From assembly GCA_964345135.1 (NCBI GenBank), contig CAYFQI010000110.1:1-8882 (forward strand): 8,882 nucleotides of DNA, in the 5' to 3' direction. Each line of letters starts with the position of its first letter. The first letter of the stretch is position 1. Below the pieces are notes generated by a model that worked only from the letters and a program-made list of their open reading frames with translations, was not told the origin of the DNA and made no database searches. The DNA is from CAYMKE01 sp964345135 (lineage in GTDB: Bacteria > Bacteroidota > Bacteroidia > Bacteroidales > JBBRXJ01). Shown here piece by piece: positions 1-6,422 of this stretch. Position numbers and translations under genes: made by a program.

Positions 1-21
1 ACATTGCTATGAGGTTATCAA

Positions 22-188
22 TAATCATCCCCGTGTGTGTCAAAGAATTTATCATGGCTCGGTTCATCTGTTTATTTTTCTAAGTTTCTAAGTTTCTAAG
101 TTTTTAAGTTTTTAAGTTTTTAAGTTAATTGAGTTGATTGAGTTAATTGGGTTTATCTGGTTTTGTTTTATCTGGTAGCTCGGTGTAG
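22..188 (+). repeat. Left arm of a long dispersed inverted repeat
   Basis: This non-coding element recurs in opposite orientation at 8749-8882. The outer 54 bp (22-75) match the reverse complement of 8829-8882 with one mismatch, at position 51. Further in, both arms share TTTCTAAGTTTCT-type units, a GAGTT/ATTGAGTTTAT stretch, a TTTTGTTTTAT stretch (161-171) and a TAGCTCGGYGTAG motif (176-188), in the same order. The left arm is about 33 bp longer, mostly because it has more tandem octamers. No open reading frame of note lies inside, so it resembles a non-autonomous dispersed element or intergenic repeat family more than an insertion sequence. Its outer limit on the left is uncertain because the right copy is cut by the window end. 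Its function is unknown. Confidence 0.9.
77..151 (+). repeat. Tandem octamer/nonamer array inside the left repeat arm
   Basis: Three perfect copies of TTTCTAAG (77-100) are followed by three perfect copies of TTTTTAAG (101-124), then three 9-bp units, TTAATTGAG, TTGATTGAG and TTAATTGGG (125-151). The right arm has only about two recognisable octamers in the corresponding place. The array is a small satellite whose unit changes stepwise along its length, as expected from replication slippage followed by divergence. Nothing suggests that it encodes protein. Confidence 0.9.
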
Positions 189-211
189 AAGAACCTTTTA
201 TATTCATGCGC

Positions 212-232
212 ATCCCGATTAAAATACGGGAT
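212..232. other. Small hairpin downstream of mrdA
   Basis: ATCCCG (212-217) and CGGGAT (227-232) can pair as a 6-bp stem around a 9-nt AT-rich loop. It lies about 20 bp beyond the mrdA stop codon in the direction of transcription. No run of T follows it on the minus strand, so it is not a typical intrinsic terminator. It could still stabilise the mRNA 3' end, or be part of the local repeat debris. Confidence 0.35.
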
Positions 233-237
233 AAATA

Positions 238-285
238 GTGTGACTAAATTTTAGTCATGGCTCGGTTTATCTTTATGAATAAAGT
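238..285 (+). repeat. Third, partial and diverged copy of the repeat, overlapping the mrdA 3' end
   Basis: The stretch GTGTGACTAAA...GTCATGGCTCGGTTTATCTTTAT aligns in the same orientation with positions 36-75 of the left arm. The shared core is TCATGGCTCGGTTYATCT, with small differences and indels on both sides. The copy covers only the outer part of the element and has no octamer array. On the minus strand it supplies roughly the last ten codons and the stop of mrdA. It also holds a perfect palindrome (241-257) that is imperfect in the other two copies. Confidence 0.75.
241..257. other. Palindrome TGACTAAATTTTAGTCA across the mrdA stop codon
   Basis: TGACTAAA (241-248) and TTTAGTCA (250-257) are perfect reverse complements around one central base. 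As RNA this gives a 7-bp stem with a 3-nt loop. The mrdA stop codon (253-251 on the minus strand) lies inside it. It could act as a weak 3'-end hairpin of the mre-mrdA transcript. It corresponds to an imperfect palindrome in the two larger repeat copies, so it may be a structural core of the element and not a terminator made for this operon. Confidence 0.5.
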
Positions 286-2095
286 CTTTTTCTAATATAT
301 AATTTTCAAGCCAGGGCCTGGTGATGGTGTCTTTAATATGTTTTTCAATCATCATTCGTGCAATAGGTGCCGCTATGGTTGCCCCGTAACCTGCATTTTC
401 TGCATATACTGAAATGGCGATTTCAGGATTATCTTTAGGGGCAAATGCAATAAAAATCGAGTGGTCGTCGCCATGAGGGTTTTGAGCTGTTCCGGTTTTT
501 CCACATACTATTATGTCGTTAATTTTTGCTATCCTTGCCGTACTGCCTGATCCTGGGGGGCCGTTTACAGCTTTTTCCATTCCGTCAATAATAGGCGCAT
601 AATATGAGGAATCAATAGAGGTATAATATGACGTTTTATACCGGTTATCTATTTGTTGTTCTCCATCTATACTTTTTACCACATGAGGTAGATAATAGTA
701 GCCCCTGTTTGAAATAGCTGCAGCCATATTGGCCATTTGAAGCGGTGTTGTTTCTATTTCACCTTGTCCAATAGCTAAAGATATAACAGTTAAAGCAGAC
801 CATCCTTTTTTTCCATAATACTTATCAAAATAATTGGTATCAGGCAGGTTTCCGCTGAGTTCATTTGGGAGGTCTATATTTGTTTTTCTCCCAAAATGAA
901 AAGATTCTAAATGATTTTTCCAGTTGGCAAAAGCAACATGAATGTTATCGTAATTTGGATTATTTAATATCCTGATGAAGGTTTTACAATAATATGTATT
1001 ACATGATGCCTGGATTGATCCTTCAAGATTTAAAGGGGTTGGATGTGAGTGGCATCCAACTGATACACCGCGTGCACGAAATCCATTATAGCAAAAGAAA
1101 TATGTCTGGGGAGAAATCACTTTTTCATTTAATGCAATTAAAGCATTCATAGGTTTAAAGGTTGATCCCGGGGGGTATTTAGCCATTAATGCCCTGTTGA
1201 ATAAAGGGTTTAATGTATCATTTTTAAATTTTGTATAATATTTGCTGCGGAGCCTACCGGTAAGAGATTCCGGGTTATAACCGGGAGAAGAAATCAGTGT
1301 GAGGATTTCTCCGGTAGATGGTTGAATTGCAACAATGCTTCCAATCTTTCCTTCCATTAATTTTTCGCCATATTTTTGTAAATCAGCATCAATGGTTGTA
1401 ATGATGTTGGAGCCGATTTCTGCCGGGACATCAAATTTCCCGTCCCGGTATGAGCCCTTGATCCGGTTATGGACATCTACCAAATAAACCTTTTGCCCCT
1501 TTTTCCCGCACAGCTCTTTTTCATATGATTTTTCTATACCGCTGATTCCAATATAATCACCCTGAATATAATAATCATTGTTATCTATATTTTTTTTATT
1601 TACTTCTCCTACATATCCTAATAAATGTGATGCTATTTGCCCCGGGTATTTACGGATTGTACGGGGTTGAACAAAAAATCCGGGATACTTATAGAGTTTT
1701 TCCTGTAGTACAGCATATGTCTTTGCAGACATCTGTTTCAAGACAATCGAAGACTTATATCTCGAATGATTATAAGCTTTTTCAAGTTTCTTTTTTAAGT
1801 CTTCTTTGCTGATTTTAAGTATATTGCAAAATTCCATTGTGTCAAATGCATGTAATTGCGATGGTATTACTTTAAGGTCATAACTGGCCTGATTTGAAAC
1901 CAGCAATCTACCCTTCCTGTCGTATACTAATCCTCTTGCCGGGTATTGTATGATTTTCCGCTGTGTATTGCTGGATGCAGAAAAACGATAACTGGATGTA
2001 GCTACCTGGATGCTGAATAATCGTATGACAATAGCCAGGCTTATAATCCCTATCAATGCAAAGATGACATATTTTCTATTTACAAATTGGTTCAC
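251..2095 (-). CDS. mrdA: Penicillin-binding protein 2, elongasome transpeptidase
   Basis: This class B penicillin-binding protein is anchored in the inner membrane and cross-links periplasmic peptidoglycan during side-wall elongation, normally with RodA and MreBCD. The 614 residues give one N-terminal membrane helix (about 10-28), a dimerisation/pedestal domain (about 45-225) and a C-terminal transpeptidase domain. All three penicillin-binding motifs are present: STFK with the active serine at 311, SCN at 364-366 and KTG at 533-535. C335, C348, H349 and H351 lie between the first two motifs and might bind zinc, as reported for some PBP2 proteins; that is inference. The start codon is GTG at 2095; an in-frame stop lies about 27 bases upstream with no ATG between. 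A 109-bp gap separates it from mreD. The last residues, around KDKPSHD, are encoded inside a copy of the dispersed repeat and are probably not part of the ancestral protein. Confidence 0.97.
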   Translation of the reverse strand: MNQFVNRKYVIFALIGIISLAIVIRLFSIQVATSSYRFSASSNTQRKIIQYPARGLVYDRKGRLLVSNQASYDLKVIPSQLHAFDTMEFCNILKISKEDLKKKLEKAYNHSRYKSSIVLKQMSAKTYAVLQEKLYKYPGFFVQPRTIRKYPGQIASHLLGYVGEVNKKNIDNNDYYIQGDYIGISGIEKSYEKELCGKKGQKVYLVDVHNRIKGSYRDGKFDVPAEIGSNIITTIDADLQKYGEKLMEGKIGSIVAIQPSTGEILTLISSPGYNPESLTGRLRSKYYTKFKNDTLNPLFNRALMAKYPPGSTFKPMNALIALNEKVISPQTYFFCYNGFRARGVSVGCHSHPTPLNLEGSIQASCNTYYCKTFIRILNNPNYDNIHVAFANWKNHLESFHFGRKTNIDLPNELSGNLPDTNYFDKYYGKKGWSALTVISLAIGQGEIETTPLQMANMAAAISNRGYYYLPHVVKSIDGEQQIDNRYKTSYYTSIDSSYYAPIIDGMEKAVNGPPGSGSTARIAKINDIIVCGKTGTAQNPHGDDHSIFIAFAPKDNPEIAISVYAENAGYGATIAAPIARMMIEKHIKDTITRPWLENYILEKDFIHKDKPSHD

Positions 2096-2204
2096 TTGAG
2101 TATTTAGTTTTTTAAATAATCATGTAATGATGTCACCTAATGCAAGAACAAAAGGTGATAAATATTAATATTGGTTGATAACTTATTATATCCCAACATT
2201 ATTT

Positions 2205-2711
2205 CTATTTTTTAAACGAAATATATTGCGCAATGAGTATAAATATTAAAGAAAATACAGTGCTGATAATCACTTTAAGCAGAGTATTAAAAAATGAAGA
2301 AAGACGGAATATTTCCAGGAAAAAGAGTACGAAATGATGGAAAAAGGTAATGATGACAGCATATCTTAAAAACCATTTTAACCCATAGTATGAAACAGTG
2401 GGGTATGATCCTACCTCGTAACCTTCCCTGGGCGAGATGTAGCTTAACACATAAGGCCTGAGGAATGAAATGAATACAGTGGCAGATGTATGCATGCCCG
2501 GTGTATTCATAGCTAAATCAATAACCAGTCCCATAATAAATCCAAGTACGAGCAAGAACCATTTAGGCGTTTTAAACGGGAGCAAAAGAATAAATAACAC
2601 GTAGACATAAGGATTGACATATCCGCTAAACTGTATATTGTTGAATAACAGTATCTGTATAAAGACTAATATAATGAATCTTAGAATATTTAAAGGGATC
2701 GTTCTTATCAT
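2205..2711 (-). CDS. mreD: Rod shape-determining protein MreD
   Basis: MreD is a small integral membrane protein of the elongasome that, with MreC, couples MreB filaments to the cell-wall synthases. The 168 residues are highly hydrophobic. I see segments at about 7-24, 32-47, 50-68, 76-92, 112-135 and 143-165, so five to six membrane spans, as usual for MreD. The VIDLAMNTPGMH segment (63-74) and the following FISFLRPYVL segment match what I remember of Bacteroidota MreD. The start codon overlaps the mreC stop as ATGA (2711-2708), which points to translational coupling and supports this start. No membrane charge pattern or truncation looks odd. Confidence 0.93.
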   Translation of the reverse strand: MIRTIPLNILRFIILVFIQILLFNNIQFSGYVNPYVYVLFILLLPFKTPKWFLLVLGFIMGLVIDLAMNTPGMHTSATVFISFLRPYVLSYISPREGYEVGSYPTVSYYGLKWFLRYAVIITFFHHFVLFFLEIFRLSSFFNTLLKVIISTVFSLIFILIAQYISFKK

Positions 2712-3523
2712 TTCTTGATTTTATTTTCAAGTTGTTTTTGTTCACCGACTAATTTATTTTCAATTATATAGACGTAAGAAAGGTTCTTGAAATTAGTAGC
2801 AAGTTTGATCCGGATATCATAAAAATTGCCTCCTTTTTCATAATCTGAAATATATCCTATAGTTATTCCTTGTGGAAATATGGCTGAATAGCTACTGGTA
2901 ACAATGGTATCTCCTTTGGCAATGCTGACATGATAAGGTATCTCGTTAAGCATGGCATAGCGATAATCTTTCCCATTCCATGATACCGAACCATAATAAT
3001 TATTTTTTTTGATTTCAGCGCTTAGATTCAAATTTCTGTTGAGTATGGGCAGGATCATTGAAAAATTTTTAGAAACACCCCTTACAATACCTACTACACC
3101 GTTTTTTGAAACAACACCCATTTCATTTTTAATGTTATCTTCAGCACCTTTGTTTAATGTTATGTAATTGTATTGTTTATTGGTAGAATTGTTTATTACT
3201 TTGGCCGGTATGTATTCATATTGATGTAGCTTATCTTTCGGGAGCTTCTTTTGGCACCTTTCTTTTTTTAATTCATAAGCTGTCAGCTTATTTCTTAACC
3301 ATACATTTTCTTTTAATAATTGCTGGTTTTTTTCTTTAAGATTCGTGTATTCTTTGATGTTGCGTAACTTACTATTGATATATCCTGAAATGGCTGATGA
3401 ATATTCGGAAAATTCAGTTTTGTGATAATTGTTATACTGTAATAATGAAATTGAAATTGATTCAATAATCAAAAAAAGGATAAGGAAATGATGCCTTATG
3501 ATAAAAAGAAATAAATTTCTCAT
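2708..3523 (-). CDS. mreC: Rod shape-determining protein MreC
   Basis: MreC is a periplasmic scaffold protein of the elongasome that contacts PBP2 and is held in the inner membrane by one helix. The 271 residues show an N-terminal hydrophobic segment (about 9-29), a polar heptad-like region likely to form a coiled coil (about 50-92, with KEKNQQLLKENVWLRNKL), and the beta-rich MreC domain (about 104-255). Recognisable pieces of that domain are PAKVINNS, YITLNKGAEDNI, MGVVSKNGVVGIV and the FPQGITIGYI stretch. Length and layout are normal for Bacteroidota. The gene follows mreB after 32 bp and overlaps mreD by 4 bp. A 6-bp palindrome begins at the first base of the start codon. Confidence 0.95.
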   Translation of the reverse strand: MRNLFLFIIRHHFLILFLIIESISISLLQYNNYHKTEFSEYSSAISGYINSKLRNIKEYTNLKEKNQQLLKENVWLRNKLTAYELKKERCQKKLPKDKLHQYEYIPAKVINNSTNKQYNYITLNKGAEDNIKNEMGVVSKNGVVGIVRGVSKNFSMILPILNRNLNLSAEIKKNNYYGSVSWNGKDYRYAMLNEIPYHVSIAKGDTIVTSSYSAIFPQGITIGYISDYEKGGNFYDIRIKLATNFKNLSYVYIIENKLVGEQKQLENKIKK

Positions 3524-3538
3524 ATGCTAATCAGCATA
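3523..3538. other. Small palindrome abutting the mreC start codon
   Basis: TATGCT (3523-3528) and AGCATA (3533-3538) form a 6-bp stem with a 4-nt loop. On the mRNA the stem includes part of the mreC ATG and sits where a ribosome would load. It could modulate mreC translation relative to mreB. A stem this short in AT-rich DNA can also occur by chance. Confidence 0.3.
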
Positions 3539-3555
3539 AACTACTATAAATAATA

Positions 3556-4578
3556 TTACCGCATTAAAAAGTTGAATTCATCTACATGTTTCAGCGCCGT
3601 GGCTGTTCCCCTGGCAATAACATGCAATGGGTCTTCGGCAGTATATACCGGGATATTCAACCGGTCAGCAAGGCGTTTTTCAAGGCCGTTCAACAATGCG
3701 CCCCCGCCTGCCAGGTAAATTCCTTTTTTCACTATATCTGCATATAGCTCCGGTGGAGTTTGTTCTAAAACATTGATGATGGCTGTTTCTATTTTTGCAA
3801 TGGATTTATCAAGACAATGAGCGATTTCCTGGTATGATATAGGAATCTCAACCGGCATAGCTGTCATGATATTCGGGCCGCGTACAATAAAATCAGGTGG
3901 TGGTTCCTCCAGGTCAGGCAATGCTGATCCAACATTTAATTTAATGTTTTCAGCAGTACGCTCACCGATTTTAATATTATGCTGATGTCTCATGTATGTT
4001 TGAATTTCAGAGGTGAATCCATCTCCTGCAATTCTGAGTGATTTGTTACATACAATTCCGCCCAGGGCAATGACGGCAATCTCGGTTGTTCCGCCACCAA
4101 TATCCACGACCATATTTCCCTGCGGGGCTTCAACATCAATCCCGATACCAATGGCCGCAGCCATTGGTTCATAAATCATGTATACATCTCTTCCTCCTGC
4201 ATGTTCACTAGAATCTCTCACGGCTCTTCGTTCTACCTCTGTGCTCCCGGAAGGGATGCAGACCACCATCCGCAGGGTTGGAGTAATAAAGCTTCGTCGT
4301 TTACTGATCATTTTTATCATGCCCCTGATCATTTGTTCGGCAATATCGAAATCAGCGATCACACCATCCCTTAAGGGCCTTATCGTGGCAATATTCATGT
4401 GGGTTTTGCCATGCATCTGGCGAGCCTTATTTCCAATAGCTATTACTTTGGATGTATTTTTGTCAATTGTTACAATTGACGGTTCATCAACGACCACTTT
4501 ATCATTATGAATAATTATTGTATTTGCTGTGCCTAAGTCAATAGCAATTTCCTGAGTTAAAAATGAAAAAATTCCCAT
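3556..4578 (-). CDS. mreB: Rod shape-determining protein MreB (bacterial actin)
   Basis: MreB is an actin-like ATPase that polymerises on the inner face of the cytoplasmic membrane and orients side-wall synthesis. The 340-residue length is typical. Actin-fold nucleotide motifs are all visible: phosphate-1 loop DLGTANT (14-20), the YEPMAAAIG stretch (136-144), phosphate-2 loop DIGGGTTEIA (159-168), the GERTAE segment (205-210) and the adenosine-site AGGGALL (290-296). The short N-terminus MGIFSFLTQEIAIDLGT fits the family and supports the ATG at 4578. The gene starts 22 bp after purH and is followed by mreC, so it is probably read from the purH transcript and gets no obvious promoter of its own. 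Its presence predicts a rod-shaped or elongating cell. Confidence 0.98.
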   Translation of the reverse strand: MGIFSFLTQEIAIDLGTANTIIIHNDKVVVDEPSIVTIDKNTSKVIAIGNKARQMHGKTHMNIATIRPLRDGVIADFDIAEQMIRGMIKMISKRRSFITPTLRMVVCIPSGSTEVERRAVRDSSEHAGGRDVYMIYEPMAAAIGIGIDVEAPQGNMVVDIGGGTTEIAVIALGGIVCNKSLRIAGDGFTSEIQTYMRHQHNIKIGERTAENIKLNVGSALPDLEEPPPDFIVRGPNIMTAMPVEIPISYQEIAHCLDKSIAKIETAIINVLEQTPPELYADIVKKGIYLAGGGALLNGLEKRLADRLNIPVYTAEDPLHVIARGTATALKHVDEFNFLMR

Positions 4579-4600
4579 TTTAATAATAAGATTATTTTAA

Positions 4601-6124
4601 TTAGTGTTTAAAATGTCTTGTCCCGGTAACAACCATGGACATGTTATGTTGATTACAACAATCAATAGATTTGTCATCACGTATAGATCCCCCGGGTTGA
4701 ATAACCGAAGTAATTTTTTCCTTTCCTGCAATTTCTACACAATCGGGGAAAGGGAAAAATGCATCAGATGCCATAACCGCACCTTCAAGGGTAAATCCGA
4801 AGTGAGTGGCTTTGGCGATGGCTTGCTGAAGAGCATCTACCCTGGAAGTCTGCCCCACGCCACTTGCCAATAATTGTTGATTTTTTGCCAATACAATAGC
4901 ATTCGACTTGGTTTGTTTGACAATTTTGTTAGCAAATTCCAGGTCTTTTAATTCATCGTTCATGGGTTGTTTATTGGTAACCGTTTGCATGTCAGAAATA
5001 GTCTCTGTTTTGGTATCCCTGTCCTGTATGATTGTTCCATTCAATATTGATCTGTATGAAACAGGTCTCAGAGTGATGTCTTTAGATTGAAGTATAATGC
5101 GATTTTTTTTGGATTTTAATATTTCAAGAGCTTTTTCATTGTAATCAGGAGCAATGATTATTTCAAAAAACAACTGGTTCATTTCTTCGGCCGTTGCCTC
5201 ATCTACAGTTCCATTCGTGATAAGGACTCCTCCAAATGCAGATACAGGATCACCTGCAAGAGCATCTAAATAAGCCTGTTTCATATTATCCCGTGTAGCT
5301 AATCCACATGCATTATTGTGCTTTAAAATAGCAAATGTCAGATCATTGAATTCATGGATCAAATTTACGGCTGCATCAATATCCAGTAAATTGTTGTATG
5401 AAATTTCTTTCCCGTGAAGCTGGTCAAACATTTGGTCAAACTCGCCAAAGTATGTCCCTTTTTGATGTGGGTTTTCACCATAACGCAACGATTTCCCATT
5501 CAGGATGCTCTCTTTAAAAGAATTTTGAGCGTCTTCGACAAAATAGTTGTAAATCAAGGTATCATAGTGAGAAGAAAGGTTAAAAGCTCGTGCGGCAAAT
5601 TCTTTCCGCATGATTAAACCGGAAACACCTTGCTGGTTTTTCAGAATATTTTTTAATTCATCGTATTGTGTCATGGAAGATATCGTGAGCACGTCGGTAA
5701 AGTTTTTGGCCCCGGCCCGTATAAGCGAAATACCACCAATATCAATTTTTTCAATGATTTCTTCTTCACTGGCCCCGGATTCAACTGTTTTTTCAAATGG
5801 ATAAAGATCCACAATCACGAGGTCTATTTCAGGAATCTCGTATTTTTTTAATTGTTTGATGTCACCATGGTCATTTCTCCGGGCAAGTATTCCTCCAAAT
5901 ACTTTTGGATGCAACGTTTTAACCCTGCCTCCAAGAATTGACGGGTATGTAGTTAAATCCTCTACTTTATGAACGGTTACACCAAGTTGTTCGATAAACC
6001 GATGCGTTCCACCTGTTGAATATATTTTAACATTTTGTTCTTCTAATAGTTCAACAATCTCTTTTAGTCCATCTTTATGAAATACTGATATTAAAGCATT
6101 TTTGATCTTCTTCTTATCACTCAT
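4601..6124 (-). CDS. purH: Bifunctional AICAR formyltransferase / IMP cyclohydrolase
   Basis: PurH carries out the last two steps of de novo purine synthesis in the cytoplasm: AICAR is formylated with 10-formyltetrahydrofolate to FAICAR, which is then cyclised to IMP. The 507 residues show the N-terminal MGS-like cyclohydrolase domain (about 1-195, with YSTGGT at 35-40 and GGRVKTLHPKVFGGILARR at 65-83) and the formyltransferase domain (about 200-507). In the latter, the catalytic Lys-His pair lies in KHNNACG (268-274), and RYGENPHQ (214-221), GDPVSAFGG (291-299) and the C-terminal IQPGGSIRDD and GTRHFKH segments are conserved. The ATG at 6124 has an A-rich leader. A 298-bp gap separates it from mgtE, so it likely begins its own transcription unit, which continues into mreB. 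Confidence 0.98.
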   Translation of the reverse strand: MSDKKKIKNALISVFHKDGLKEIVELLEEQNVKIYSTGGTHRFIEQLGVTVHKVEDLTTYPSILGGRVKTLHPKVFGGILARRNDHGDIKQLKKYEIPEIDLVIVDLYPFEKTVESGASEEEIIEKIDIGGISLIRAGAKNFTDVLTISSMTQYDELKNILKNQQGVSGLIMRKEFAARAFNLSSHYDTLIYNYFVEDAQNSFKESILNGKSLRYGENPHQKGTYFGEFDQMFDQLHGKEISYNNLLDIDAAVNLIHEFNDLTFAILKHNNACGLATRDNMKQAYLDALAGDPVSAFGGVLITNGTVDEATAEEMNQLFFEIIIAPDYNEKALEILKSKKNRIILQSKDITLRPVSYRSILNGTIIQDRDTKTETISDMQTVTNKQPMNDELKDLEFANKIVKQTKSNAIVLAKNQQLLASGVGQTSRVDALQQAIAKATHFGFTLEGAVMASDAFFPFPDCVEIAGKEKITSVIQPGGSIRDDKSIDCCNQHNMSMVVTGTRHFKH

Positions 6125-6250
6125 TTTTGAATAATTTCTTTATGTATATTGGTTTTGGTTATAAATTTATATTAAACAAAATAAATAAGCAAATTAAATA
6201 AATAAATCATTAAAAATGGTTTATAATTGAAAAAAATATTAAAGAAATCT

Positions 6251-6332
6251 GTTATCCCGGGTAAATCCAACGTGACAAAAATTGAGTAATGGCGTAGATA
6301 ATATGGGAAAGCAGTCATTTACCAGGGTTAAC
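6251..6332. repeat. Spaced inverted repeat between mgtE and purH
   Basis: GTTATCCCGGGTAAAT (6251-6266) pairs with ATTTACCAGGGTTAAC (6317-6332) at 14 of 16 positions across a 50-bp spacer. On the minus strand the second arm is followed within about 10-25 bases by a T-rich tract ending near 6229. It could therefore be the 3' end of the rsmA-mgtE transcript, a leader structure of purH, or the ends of a decayed miniature mobile element. The segment is less AT-rich than the roughly 115 bp between it and purH. I cannot choose between these readings. Confidence 0.55.
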
Positions 6333-6379
6333 CTCTTGTTTTTTCGTGCTATTGCAATTTTCATGGAAACACTCGTATG

Positions 6380-6417
6380 AGAATTATAGAATTCAGAATT
6401 CGGGAGACAGAATTATA
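6380..6417. repeat. Short AGAATTATA/GAATTC repeat cluster after mgtE
   Basis: AGAATTATA occurs at 6380-6388 and again at 6409-6417. Between the two copies are two GAATTC words (6389-6394 and 6396-6401) and a GGGAGACA spacer. The cluster begins about 6 bp beyond the mgtE stop codon. The order looks like short direct repeats and not a terminator, because no stable GC stem with a T run is formed. Its role is unknown. Confidence 0.55.
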
Positions 6418-6422
6418 AATCA

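Noticed and set aside
77..151. A possible CRISPR array, because of the regular repeats
   Set aside because: Units are only 8-9 bp and directly adjacent, with no unique spacers and no cas genes nearby.
2133..2158. TCACCT...AGGTGA inverted repeat in the mreD-mrdA gap as a terminator or operator
   Set aside because: The stem is only 6 bp with a 14-nt loop and no T run follows. It is within what AT-rich intergenic DNA shows by chance.
4178..4510. A 110-codon open frame on the plus strand opposite mreB
   Set aside because: It is fully antisense to a strongly conserved mreB. Its translation resembles no protein family I know and it has no promoter or leader signal.
6125..6250. A promoter for purH
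   Set aside because: A promoter is expected here, but I found only near-matches to TAnnTTTG in extremely AT-rich DNA and no well-spaced -33 element, so no position can be defended.
6303..6380. A 25-codon plus-strand frame (starting MGKQSFTRVN) in the mgtE-purH gap
   Set aside because: It is too short to judge, overlaps the inverted-repeat arm, has no recognisable family and ends within the GAATTC repeat cluster. It could be a relic of a mobile gene, but nothing supports that.
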